Below are positions 16,424 to 24,419 of a DNA stretch of 33,034 bases, one piece after another. This stretch comes from SZUA-592 sp041556555. GTDB taxonomy: Bacteria; Pseudomonadota; Gammaproteobacteria; Eutrophobiales; Eutrophobiaceae. Under the pieces are notes generated by a model. That model was not told the DNA's origin. It did not search any database and worked only from the letters and a program-made list of their open reading frames with translations. How positions within the stretch are numbered: position 1 is the first letter of the stretch; the number at the start of each line of letters is the position of its first letter. A program made the translations under genes and the position numbers. Where the stretch lies: NCBI GenBank assembly GCA_041556555.1, contig JBFFIE010000020.1:1-33034 (forward strand), read 5' to 3'.

Positions 16424-17553
16424 CAGGCAACTTTACTGCTGCTACAGGAACTCGATACCTGTTTTTCTCTGGATACCAGGATGGGTTTATGGACCTCGTT
16501 GTCATCGTAGAGCACTGGCAGTTCAGGGGCCATTGGGCCAGTGGTGCGAGGGCCATTCAGGAAAACTTTCAGTGCTTCCCAGGGACGGCGGAAGGTATCG
16601 TCGACGGCAGTTGCTTCGTAACCACAATGGACCATGCAATTGGCACACTTCGGATTGCGACCAGTACCGTAATTGTCCCACTCGGTCTCATTCATCAAAC
16701 CATCGAAAGTCCTGGCATAACCTTCACCAACCAGCAGATAGCAGGGTTTCTGCCAGCCAAACACGTTTCGGGTCGGATTGCCCCAGGGGGTACAATGATA
16801 GGTCTGGTTACCGGCCAGGAAGTCCAGATAAAGCCCGGACTGGTTGAAGCGCCATTTCCTGCCACGTCCCAGATTGAAGATGTCGCGGAACAGCTGCTTG
16901 CTCTCTTTCTTTTTCAGGAATACGTCCTGCCTTGGGGCACGCTCGTAGCTGTAACCCGGCGATATGGTAACGCCTTCAACACCGAGATCCATGGCCGTAT
17001 CCATAAATTCCGAGATTTCCTCGGCAGATTCACCCTGGAACAGCGTGCAGTTGATGGTGACCCGGAAACCGCGTCTGCGAGCTTCCTTGATGACTTCCAC
17101 GCATTTATCAAATACCCCTTCCCGGCATACCGAGGCGTCATGCCGTTCCCGGTTACCGTCCAGATGAATCGAGAAAGTCAGATAAGGGGAAGGTGAGTAG
17201 TCATCCATGCGACGCTCGAGTAACAACGCGTTGGTACACAGATATACGAATTTTTTCTTGTGGATAAAACCGTCAACGATTTCCGGCATTTCCTTGTGGA
17301 TCAATGGTTCACCGCCGGCGATGGAGACAATTGGTGTCCCACATTCATCGACTGCCTGCATGCATTCGTCGTAACTCAGGCGCTTGTCCAGGATTTCATC
17401 CGGGTAATCAATCTTGCCGCAGCCGGCGCAGGCCAGGTTACAGCGGAACAATGGCTCGAGCATCAAGACTAGGGGATAGCGCTTTTGACGTGTGATTTTC
17501 TTGCCAATAATATACTTGGCAACGCGATATTGCTGAATCAAGGGGACACTCAT
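16423..17553 (-). CDS. hpnH: Adenosyl-hopene transferase HpnH (radical SAM)
   Basis: HpnH joins the 5'-deoxyadenosyl radical to diploptene, giving adenosylhopane, the first step to extended C35 hopanoids. The 376-residue length is typical. The radical SAM CxxxCxxC motif is at Cys38, Cys42 and Cys45 (CNLACAGC). The glycine-rich SAM-binding segment reads SIAGGEPLIH near residues 76-85. The family segment HCTPWGNPTRNVFGWQKPCYLL lies near residue 255, and a later cysteine pair (CANCMVHCGYEA, near residue 303) is also characteristic. A GGAG ribosome binding site precedes ATG 17553. It heads the minus-strand unit hpnH-hpnB-mlaC-mlaA. No squalene-hopene cyclase or hpnG gene is in the window. Confidence 0.96.
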   Translation of the reverse strand: MSVPLIQQYRVAKYIIGKKITRQKRYPLVLMLEPLFRCNLACAGCGKIDYPDEILDKRLSYDECMQAVDECGTPIVSIAGGEPLIHKEMPEIVDGFIHKKKFVYLCTNALLLERRMDDYSPSPYLTFSIHLDGNRERHDASVCREGVFDKCVEVIKEARRRGFRVTINCTLFQGESAEEISEFMDTAMDLGVEGVTISPGYSYERAPRQDVFLKKKESKQLFRDIFNLGRGRKWRFNQSGLYLDFLAGNQTYHCTPWGNPTRNVFGWQKPCYLLVGEGYARTFDGLMNETEWDNYGTGRNPKCANCMVHCGYEATAVDDTFRRPWEALKVFLNGPRTTGPMAPELPVLYDDNEVHKPILVSREKQVSSSCSSSKVA

Positions 17554-17591
17554 TAATCTCGCTCCAGGTATTGAAATTGTCTGTTAGTGTT

Positions 17592-17637
17592 GGAAATTAT
17601 GACAATTTCCGGAAAATTTCTTACGAAAAGAGTAAGA
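17592..17637. promoter_or_regulatory. Three consecutive dyads upstream of hpnH (candidate operator/promoter region)
   Basis: Three inverted repeats occur almost end to end in the hpnH-dxs divergent region. They are GGAAATT/AATTTCC with a five-base spacer (17592-17610), the perfect palindrome TTTCCGGAAA (17606-17615), and TCTTAC/GTAAGA with a seven-base spacer (17619-17637). A minus-strand -10-like CATAAT (17601-17596) lies inside the first dyad, and no good -35 element sits 17 bases upstream. The first dyad begins 39 bases before the hpnH start. This arrangement suggests a regulated hpnH promoter; the regulator is unknown. Confidence 0.45.
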
Positions 17638-17702
17638 TATATGATGCACTGCAGAATGTACAGCCCATGGGACATAAAACGCAAGTGAATTAGCGCATGA
17701 AA

Positions 17703-17744
17703 AACCCGGCAGGCCGATATCAATCACCTCACCGCCACCGGGTT
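17703..17744 (+). other. Inverted repeat in the dxs leader
   Basis: A seven-base perfect inverted repeat (AACCCGG at 17703-17709 and CCGGGTT at 17738-17744) flanks a 28-base loop. It lies 50 bases before the chosen dxs start. A short T-rich stretch follows, but not a clean T run. It may be a leader RNA structure or chance. The conserved elements of a thiamin pyrophosphate riboswitch were not seen. Confidence 0.3.
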
Positions 17745-17793
17745 GCTTATTTTACGTGAAGAAAAACCGTTTCTCTTATATATTCCGGAAATC

Positions 17794-19692
17794 ATGAACT
17801 ACCCGATTAAAACGCCTTTACTGGACGGCATTAATTGTCCGGCAGATTTACGAAAACTGCCAGAATCAGATCTTCTGGCACTGGCCAATGAGCTCCGTGA
17901 GTACCTGCTGCATTCCGTCAGTACCAGTGGCGGCCATTTTGCGGCGGGCCTTGGTACTATTGAACTGACCATCGCCCTGCATTACATCTTTAACACACCG
18001 GATGACAGGCTGGTTTGGGATGTCGGCCATCAGGCCTATCCGCACAAGATCCTGACCGGCCGTAAGGATCGCATGCATACCATCCGCCAATGGCAGGGCC
18101 TGGCGCCATTCCCGAAGCGCGAGGAAAGCGAATACGATACCTTCGGGGTAGGGCATTCCAGCACTTCCATCAGTGCTGCACTGGGTATGGCCATTGCAGC
18201 AAAACTGACAGGTAGTGATCGCAAGGCCGTCGCTATCATTGGCGATGGTGGCATGACCGCTGGCATGGCCTTCGAGGCCATGAATCATGCCGGAGACATC
18301 AGGGCCAACATGCTGGTTATATTGAATGACAATAACATGTCGATATCACCCAATGTCGGTGCCTTGTCCAACCGCTTTGCCCAGATACTGTCGGGTAAAA
18401 TCTACACCACCATGAAGAAAGGCAGCAAGAAGGTGCTTTCAAAGATGCCCAGTGCCTGGGAACTCGCACGTCGGGCGGAAGAACACATGAAGGGACTAAT
18501 CATGCCGGGAACCCTGTTCGAGGAATTCGGGTTTAATTACATCGGGCCCATTGACGGGCATGATTTGCCGACCCTGCTGACTACCATTCGAAACATCAAC
18601 AAGCTCGACGGCCCCCAATTCCTGCACATCATCACCCGCAAGGGCAAGGGCTATGCACCGGCTGAAGAGGATCCGGTGAAATATCACGGAGTGACACCCT
18701 TTGATCCGGATAAGGGTATCGCCCCGGCACCGAAGAAAGGAACCAAGAAGCTGACTTACAGTAATGTGTTTGGTGACTGGATTTGTGACATGGCCGCTCT
18801 GGATGATCGAGTGGTTGCCATTACCCCGGCCATGCGTGAGGGCTCGGGGCTGGTCAAATTCGAGCAGCTTTATCCAGATCGCTATTTCGACGTTGCTATC
18901 GCCGAGCAGCACAGTGTCACGGTTGCTGCAGGTATGGCCTGCGATGGCCTGAAACCGGTGGTAGCGATTTACTCGACTTTTCTCCAGCGCGCCTATGATC
19001 AGTTGATTCATGACGTGGTAGTTCAGAAACTACCAGTGTTATTTGCAATCGACCGCGCCGGGGCAGTCGGCGCCGATGGCCCGACTCATAATGGCAGTTA
19101 TGACATCAGTTTTATGCGTTGCCTGCCGAATATGGTATTAATGGCGCCGGCCGACGAAAACGAATGCCGACAAATGCTCTATACAGGTTTTACCCTGGAC
19201 CAACCCGCTGCAGTTCGTTATCCGCGGGGTGCAGGCATAGGCGTGGCAGTTGAGAAAGAAATGAAGGCTTTGCCTATCGGCAAGGCAGAGAGACGCCGGG
19301 AGGGCAAGGGGATCGCCATTCTTTCGTTTGGTGCATTGCTGGATGTTGCAATTGATGTCGGAGAGCAACTGGATGCAACCGTCGTCAACATGCGATTTAT
19401 CAAGCCGCTTGATGAAGAACTGATCCTGGAAATTGTGGCGAATCATGATTTGATTGTGACCCTGGAAGACAATGTTGTTCAGGGTGGTGCGGGCAGTGGG
19501 GTCAGTGAGTTGCTGGCCAGCAAGGACATTGTCCATCCGCTTATCCATTACGGAATGCCGGATCGCCTGTTAAATCACGGCTCACGAGAGGATATGTTGC
19601 GTGACGCAGCGCTGACCAGTGAAGGTTTGCTGGCGTTTATCCAGCGCCATACCGGCAAGACGGGTGCCGCCAAGAAAGTTAGCAGCGCCTGA
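17794..19692 (+). CDS. dxs: 1-deoxy-D-xylulose-5-phosphate synthase
   Basis: DXS condenses pyruvate and glyceraldehyde-3-phosphate, the first step of the non-mevalonate isoprenoid pathway, using thiamin diphosphate in the cytoplasm. The 632-residue length is normal. The ThDP-binding motif starts GDGGMTAGMAFEA near residue 149 and ends NDNNMSISPNVG. The substrate and dimer segments WDVGHQAYPHKILTGR, AEQHSVTVAAGMA and DRAGAVGADGPTHNG are all present. The frame extends upstream to TTG 17743. ATG 17794, giving MNYPIKTPLLDGI, is preferred because CGGAA lies just before it and family members begin this way. It is divergent from hpnH and convergent with the phosphonate operon. dxs genes are common beside hopanoid genes, where they supply the isoprenoid precursors for squalene. 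Confidence 0.97.
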   Translation: MNYPIKTPLLDGINCPADLRKLPESDLLALANELREYLLHSVSTSGGHFAAGLGTIELTIALHYIFNTPDDRLVWDVGHQAYPHKILTGRKDRMHTIRQWQGLAPFPKREESEYDTFGVGHSSTSISAALGMAIAAKLTGSDRKAVAIIGDGGMTAGMAFEAMNHAGDIRANMLVILNDNNMSISPNVGALSNRFAQILSGKIYTTMKKGSKKVLSKMPSAWELARRAEEHMKGLIMPGTLFEEFGFNYIGPIDGHDLPTLLTTIRNINKLDGPQFLHIITRKGKGYAPAEEDPVKYHGVTPFDPDKGIAPAPKKGTKKLTYSNVFGDWICDMAALDDRVVAITPAMREGSGLVKFEQLYPDRYFDVAIAEQHSVTVAAGMACDGLKPVVAIYSTFLQRAYDQLIHDVVVQKLPVLFAIDRAGAVGADGPTHNGSYDISFMRCLPNMVLMAPADENECRQMLYTGFTLDQPAAVRYPRGAGIGVAVEKEMKALPIGKAERRREGKGIAILSFGALLDVAIDVGEQLDATVVNMRFIKPLDEELILEIVANHDLIVTLEDNVVQGGAGSGVSELLASKDIVHPLIHYGMPDRLLNHGSREDMLRDAALTSEGLLAFIQRHTGKTGAAKKVSSA

Positions 19693-19709
19693 TCGATTCC
19701 CGCCGAGAT

Positions 19710-20783
19710 TTAACCGAGCAGTTCAGCAAACACAGCAACCAGTCGCTGCATATCTTCCTTGCTGATATCACCCATGGCCGAAACCCGGAACAGGGTCTTT
19801 GCCAGATCGCCTTGGCCGGCATAGATAATAAAACCCGCAGCTTTCAAGGCATCATGGAGGCGTTCATAACTGAAACCCTTCGGCAGATAATAGGCATGCA
19901 GCACGCAGGAACTTTCCGACATTTCCATTAACGGTTTAATTCCCAGGGCCAGCAGGCCATCCCGGATAATTTGCATGTGACCAAGATAGGTTCGCTGTCT
20001 TTGTAACTGGCCACCGGCAGACTCCATCTCATCCAGTGCAGCATCCAGGGCATAGAAACACTGTACAGATTGTGTATATGGCGTCCCACCGGCATCCTGT
20101 TGTTTAAGATATTCCCCCAGATCCAGGTACAGTGTTCTCCCGGGAGTTTCGCTGCCTACTGCATTACGATTAACAATTACAAAGCAGCAACCTGGCACCC
20201 CATGCAAGCACTTATTGGCGGTTGCGGCACAGCCGGCAACTGGCCAATCACTGAAATCCAGTCTCTCTGCGCCATAGCTACTGACGCTATCCAGAAGAAT
20301 TTGTACCCGGTAGCTCTTGCAGAGTGTCGAGATCTCTGCCAGCGGGTTCAAGCGGCCCGTCGTGGTCTCATGGTGGACAACCGCAATATGGGTATAATCA
20401 CCTTTAGCAAGGTTTGATTCCAGTGCCTCAAGATCAATCTTTTTTCCCCAGGGATGATGCAAACACTCATGTTTAATGCCATAAATCCCGGCCATTTTCG
20501 TCATGCGTTCTCCATAAACACCATTCTCAATAATGAGGAGCTTGCCATCTTCAGGCACCAGGCTGGTCAGCATCGCTTCTACTGCAGCGGTACCGGAACC
20601 GGTGAGCATAACTGCAGCCCAGTCTTTATCCGGCAGTGCATAAACGTTTAGTAACTTTTCCCTTATCCGGTCCTGCAAATGGCTGAATTCAGGTTCACGG
20701 TGACACAAATCTGGCTGCAGCATCGCCTCTCTCACCCGCTGGCTAAGGGTGACAGGTCCTGGATTAAGTAATAACTGTTTCAT
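19710..20783 (-). CDS. phnW: 2-aminoethylphosphonate aminotransferase (PhnW-like), biosynthetic context
   Basis: This 357-residue class V PLP aminotransferase interconverts phosphonoacetaldehyde and 2-aminoethylphosphonate (AEP). The N-terminus reads LLLNPGPVTLS, as in PhnW. The PLP lysine is Lys191 in TANKCLHGVPG, very close to the NKCIQGVPG segment of known PhnW proteins. The ring-contacting Asp165 lies in LLDSVSSYG. It is the last gene of the phosphonate operon. PhnW is known from AEP breakdown, but with PEP mutase and phosphonopyruvate decarboxylase beside it the reaction should run toward AEP. An upstream TTG at 20789 would overlap the previous stop; ATG 20783, two bases after that stop, is preferred. 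No phnX (phosphonatase) gene is present. Confidence 0.92.
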   Translation of the reverse strand: MKQLLLNPGPVTLSQRVREAMLQPDLCHREPEFSHLQDRIREKLLNVYALPDKDWAAVMLTGSGTAAVEAMLTSLVPEDGKLLIIENGVYGERMTKMAGIYGIKHECLHHPWGKKIDLEALESNLAKGDYTHIAVVHHETTTGRLNPLAEISTLCKSYRVQILLDSVSSYGAERLDFSDWPVAGCAATANKCLHGVPGCCFVIVNRNAVGSETPGRTLYLDLGEYLKQQDAGGTPYTQSVQCFYALDAALDEMESAGGQLQRQRTYLGHMQIIRDGLLALGIKPLMEMSESSCVLHAYYLPKGFSYERLHDALKAAGFIIYAGQGDLAKTLFRVSAMGDISKEDMQRLVAVFAELLG

Positions 20784-20785
20784 CT

Positions 20786-21937
20786 TCAAAATGATGTATC
20801 TATGTGTTGCATTAATCGTTGCAACACCTGGTTAGGTGAGACATCTGGCCGCGGCAGGTTTTCCATAGTGCCGGCCCTGATTTTCAGATGACCAAACCGT
20901 GGTCCATTGGCTTTTTGCATCATCAGTAAATCACTGACAAGTTCCGGGTTATCACCATCATAGCTCACTGCGTAACCACAGGCAGCGGCAATATCAGCAA
21001 ACCGGACATTGGCGGAGACCGTTGCCTGCGCGCCGGTAGAATCATGCACCTCGTTATCAAGCACGAGATGTACGAGGTTATTACCGCCATAGGTGCCAAT
21101 GGTTGCCAGGTTTCCCATTCGCATCAGGGCAGCCCCGTCGCCGTCAATAATGACCACAGTCAGATCCGGTCTCGCCAGTGAAATACCGAGTCCGAGTGAG
21201 GAAGCACAACCCATGGATCCGACCATGTAGATTTGATTTACGCGGTCCCGGGTGGCAAACAGTTCACGGCCGGTAAACCCTGTCGTTGCCACCAGAATGG
21301 TTTTGTCTTCCGGTGTCAGTTCAATGATCTGGTTCAATACCTTGTTTCGGGAATCGAGTGGCCGGTTACTCGAATAGCTCCGGCGGTGGACCTTTCGTGT
21401 ACTGACATCATTGATCGGGTTCTTTTTCAATTCATGGGGCTTGACCGTGCCTTTTTGCATGATGAAACCATATGGCCGTTGTTCTTTTTGCAGGTATTCC
21501 CTGGCCCGTGCCAGTGCCGGCTCTATATCGACAGCCTCAGATGGAAAGATCTCCCAGGGTACCTGCATGGTATCCAACAGTTCACCCGTAATTTTTCCCA
21601 TGAGTTCATGCTGGGGTTCATCTTTGACGCCGGGCGCTCCCCGGTGTGTGGTGATGATGATCATGGGAATCCGAAATACCCAGGCCAGTGAAGTAATTGG
21701 GCTTACCGCATTACCCAGTCCAGAGTTTTGCATCATAACGATAGAGCGTTCGCCACCAATGGCAGCGCCGGCAGCTGTGGCCAGTGCGTCACCCTCATTG
21801 GCGGAGGAAACATAGGACAGTGAATTATCATTGATTACATAATTGATAAAAGGTGTCAGGAAAGAACAAGGCACACCGGTATAGCGAGTAAATCCCTCAG
21901 CCCTGGCAGCTTCAACAAATTCTTTGGCTTCTATCAT
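20786..21937 (-). CDS. aepY: Phosphonopyruvate decarboxylase
   Basis: This ThDP-dependent enzyme decarboxylates phosphonopyruvate to phosphonoacetaldehyde, the irreversible step that pulls the unfavourable PEP mutase reaction forward. The protein is 383 residues from ATG 21937; related enzymes are about 380-400. The N-terminal pyrimidine-binding domain has TGVPCSFLTPFI and SSANEGDALATAAGA, which includes the Glu that activates the cofactor. The C-terminal domain has the diphosphate/metal motif IDGDGAALMRMGNLATIG, ending LDNEVHDSTG. The frame extends to GTG 21985, overlapping pepM, but the ATG form begins MIEAKEFVEAARAEG like family members. It is the third gene of the operon. Confidence 0.94.
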   Translation of the reverse strand: MIEAKEFVEAARAEGFTRYTGVPCSFLTPFINYVINDNSLSYVSSANEGDALATAAGAAIGGERSIVMMQNSGLGNAVSPITSLAWVFRIPMIIITTHRGAPGVKDEPQHELMGKITGELLDTMQVPWEIFPSEAVDIEPALARAREYLQKEQRPYGFIMQKGTVKPHELKKNPINDVSTRKVHRRSYSSNRPLDSRNKVLNQIIELTPEDKTILVATTGFTGRELFATRDRVNQIYMVGSMGCASSLGLGISLARPDLTVVIIDGDGAALMRMGNLATIGTYGGNNLVHLVLDNEVHDSTGAQATVSANVRFADIAAACGYAVSYDGDNPELVSDLLMMQKANGPRFGHLKIRAGTMENLPRPDVSPNQVLQRLMQHIDTSF

Positions 21938-21965
21938 TGGAACAGAATGAAATCCCTGTCTTGAT

Positions 21966-23612
21966 TCAGGTTTTGGTGAAATCACCTGCGCGTTCGATAT
22001 CCTGCAGCGAGTTCACATCCAGCCAGTGCCCGTGAATATAGTGCACCTTGATAGGAATTTTTTTATCGACGAGATGATTGAAAAGATCTGGCAATGTCAA
22101 ACTGGAAAAATCATCATGGGCCTGAAGTTCGGTGAGACCTTGTCTCAGTTGTTTTAGCCCGTTACCCCGGATGCGCAAGATCCCGATCCAGCGACCCGAG
22201 GGCTCACCCAACTTGCTGCTTGCCTCCTCTGATATGTGTTTGAGATAAACATCTTGCCGGAACAGGCTGCGGTCATCCGGCAATGAGCAGAACACGTAAT
22301 CCGGCTTGCCGCTGACCGGACCAGTGTGTCTGTCTGAATCAACCACGATGACTATGTCACCCTCCACATCCAGCAGGTCATTCAGGATATAGCTGCGGAA
22401 CAGCAGATCGCCATAGGTAATGATCATGTCCTCATGGAAATCCTGTTCGGCGCAGAGCAGTGAGGTCAGTTCACCGGTATTTTCATAATCATTATTAATA
22501 CGCAGGTTGATGCCGCCGGTGTCTATCGCTTCATGCCGGTAGCCACCAACTACCGTGGTCTGGTTGATAGATTGTTTTTTAAATTCATCCAGTAGACGGC
22601 GCAACAGGGTCTTGCCACTGATGGATAGCATCACTTTTGGTCGATCATGGGTCAGTTCATGCAGTGCATTGCCGCGACTTGCTGCTAGAACAATGGCATG
22701 GGTTTCGGGCCTGCCGGCATGGAGATAGCGTTCCTGGGCCCGGGTGAGTTCTTCGGCGCCCTGCAATGAAAATATCTGTTTAACCGGAGCGATCCTGTCT
22801 TCCAGATCCATCACGGAATGTTTTTCAAAGATCTCCTTGCTGGCTTTTTCCATGGCGGCGACGGCGGCCCGGATCATATGGTTGGCCCAGATCACCAGAC
22901 TGATCCCGGCCTTTTCAAAAACTTGCACCGGTGTGCTGTAGTACGTAGTGGGGACAATGATCAGCGGTGAACGTCCAGCCCATTCTGCAGCAAACGCCAG
23001 GATCTCATCAGGTTTGGACAACTTGCTGTGGATCAGGATCCCGTCAGCCCCGGCCTGGTGATAGGCATCGGCCCGTTTCAGTGCCTCTGTTAACCCCCAG
23101 CCTGCAATCAGTGCCTCAATGCGGGCAATGATACAGAAATCGGGATCTTCCTGGCTGTCTTTACCTGCCTTGATCTTGCCGCAAAATTCATCGATATCAG
23201 CCAATGGCTGACGCTCCCCTTGTATGAAACTGTTGACTTTGGGGAATTGCTTGTCCTCGATACAGACACCGGCAATCTCTCTCTGTTCAAGTTTTTTTAC
23301 CAGGCGCCGCATGTTATTAAAGTTGCCATATCCGGTATCGCCATCCAGCAGTATGGGGATATGAGTTACATCCGACATGAATTCCAACATATCAACGACC
23401 TGTGTCCAGCTTGCCTCATTGCTGTCGCGAACACCGAACTGGGCTGACATTGCCAGGCCACTGCCCCAAATGCCCTTGAAACCCGCTTCTTCCGCAATTC
23501 GTGCAGATATGCCGTTGTGGGCTTCAATGATAAATTCAAGTCCAGGCGATTCAAGCAGTCTGCGCAGCTGAATGGATTTAGCGGGATAATTGTGTTTGAT
23601 TTGTGTTGCCAT
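21966..23612 (-). CDS. pepM: PEP phosphomutase fused to a nucleotidyltransferase domain
   Basis: This 548-residue bifunctional protein carries PEP mutase at residues 15-295, which converts phosphoenolpyruvate to phosphonopyruvate and forms the C-P bond. The diagnostic motif EDKxxxxxNS is intact at Glu119-Ser128 (EDKQFPKVNS), separating it from isocitrate lyase and carboxyphosphonopyruvate mutase relatives. Metal-binding acidic residues lie in LLDGDTGYGN (88-97). Residues 304-548 form an NTP-transferase domain resembling phosphocholine/AEP cytidylyltransferases, with DRPKVML (323-329) and a metal-binding Asp402 in TYGDLL. Its first loop reads LAASRG (309-314) rather than the usual LAAGxGxR. 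It starts three bases after the free-standing nucleotidyltransferase stop. Such fusions are known in phosphonate clusters. Confidence 0.95.
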   Translation of the reverse strand: MATQIKHNYPAKSIQLRRLLESPGLEFIIEAHNGISARIAEEAGFKGIWGSGLAMSAQFGVRDSNEASWTQVVDMLEFMSDVTHIPILLDGDTGYGNFNNMRRLVKKLEQREIAGVCIEDKQFPKVNSFIQGERQPLADIDEFCGKIKAGKDSQEDPDFCIIARIEALIAGWGLTEALKRADAYHQAGADGILIHSKLSKPDEILAFAAEWAGRSPLIIVPTTYYSTPVQVFEKAGISLVIWANHMIRAAVAAMEKASKEIFEKHSVMDLEDRIAPVKQIFSLQGAEELTRAQERYLHAGRPETHAIVLAASRGNALHELTHDRPKVMLSISGKTLLRRLLDEFKKQSINQTTVVGGYRHEAIDTGGINLRINNDYENTGELTSLLCAEQDFHEDMIITYGDLLFRSYILNDLLDVEGDIVIVVDSDRHTGPVSGKPDYVFCSLPDDRSLFRQDVYLKHISEEASSKLGEPSGRWIGILRIRGNGLKQLRQGLTELQAHDDFSSLTLPDLFNHLVDKKIPIKVHYIHGHWLDVNSLQDIERAGDFTKT

Positions 23613-23615
23613 TAT

Positions 23616-24365
23616 CTAGTTAATTTGCTCAATCTTCGGCAGGATTTCCTGTTCTGCCCGCGTTATGTCTTCAGGGAAATCGATTTCCACCCAACCCAAA
23701 TCGCTGACATCCTCATATCCAAATTCTTGTGGTGTCTCCAGCAGTAAATCACGAATGCATTCTTCATAGGGCGTTTGTTGTTCACCCTGCCCCAGGTAAT
23801 CATTGCATGCCTCGATTAATCGTTTTGCTGTTTCAGATGTGAACCTGAAAAAACCAACGGACTCACCTTGTAAATCGTATTTAAGATCAGGGCTCACTTG
23901 CTTGCGGAACTCAACAATTTGATTATCAGCAACACATAATTTCACAGGTTCTTCCCCGGGAATAAAATGCTTGTCCAGCAGGAAGCAGTTCGCATGCGCG
24001 GTATTTAGCAATCTGTCTATCATACGGTGATCATATAACACGTCTGCATCCATGAGGATAAAATCTCCTTCCGTAGCCATATAACTGAGGCCGGTTAACA
24101 AGCTGATGTGACTGCCCTTGTGATATTCCGGGTTGTTCACGGTTTGCAAGTGGTTTGAGATTCCGGATGCCTTTATAGCTTTTGTCAGCCTCTCACGTTC
24201 ATAACCGGTAACAATGGTAATACTGGCTATTCCATAATACTGAAGTATTTCAAGATGGCGCAGCAACAGGCTTTTGCCTGCAAATTCCAGCAGGCATTTA
24301 GGTTGATTATTGGCTGCGTCAGCAAGTCTCTGGCCAATTCCTGCGGCCAAAATCAGGGCTCTCAT
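23616..24365 (-). CDS. Nucleotidyltransferase, probable CTP:2-aminoethylphosphonate cytidylyltransferase (PntC/LicC-like)
   Basis: This 249-residue cytoplasmic sugar-phosphate-nucleotidyltransferase-fold protein has the canonical CTP-binding signature LILAAGIGQRL (residues 4-14) followed by QPKCLLEFAGK (21-31). The metal-binding pair includes the aspartates of ILMDADVLYD (about 104-113) and EIDFPEDI near the C-terminus (about 229-236). It resembles phosphocholine cytidylyltransferase LicC and PntC, which makes CMP-AEP to tag lipids or glycans. The genetic setting (first gene before PEP mutase, decarboxylase and transaminase) favours AEP over phosphocholine as substrate. This is inference from context. 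ATG 24365 is used. It heads the operon and is divergent from a protein kinase gene across 184 bases. Confidence 0.85.
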   Translation of the reverse strand: MRALILAAGIGQRLADAANNQPKCLLEFAGKSLLLRHLEILQYYGIASITIVTGYERERLTKAIKASGISNHLQTVNNPEYHKGSHISLLTGLSYMATEGDFILMDADVLYDHRMIDRLLNTAHANCFLLDKHFIPGEEPVKLCVADNQIVEFRKQVSPDLKYDLQGESVGFFRFTSETAKRLIEACNDYLGQGEQQTPYEECIRDLLLETPQEFGYEDVSDLGWVEIDFPEDITRAEQEILPKIEQIN

Positions 24366-24419
24366 AAGGTGGTATTCATCAAAGTTAGTCTATTTGAAGT
24401 ACTCAGGTACCGATGCTTA

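Noticed and set aside
16197..16847. Plus-strand 216-codon open frame across hpnB and hpnH
   Set aside because: It spans the overlap of two strongly supported minus-strand genes. Its composition is Arg/Ser-rich, typical of a shadow frame.
16489..17196. Plus-strand 235-codon open frame opposite hpnH
   Set aside because: It lies wholly antisense to a clear HpnH with all its cysteine motifs; the translation shows no recognisable domain. It is a shadow frame.
17641..17793. Thiamin pyrophosphate riboswitch before dxs
   Set aside because: DXS uses ThDP, so this was considered. The conserved CUGAGA-type and other thi-box elements are not present.
19710..23612. AEP catabolism operon
   Set aside because: PhnW alone could suggest breakdown, but no phosphonoacetaldehyde hydrolase (phnX) or phnA is present, and PEP mutase plus phosphonopyruvate decarboxylase are biosynthetic.
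21966..23612. PEP mutase domain as a methylisocitrate/isocitrate lyase-type enzyme
   Set aside because: The EDKxxxxxNS motif specific to PEP mutase is intact, and the neighbours fit phosphonate synthesis.
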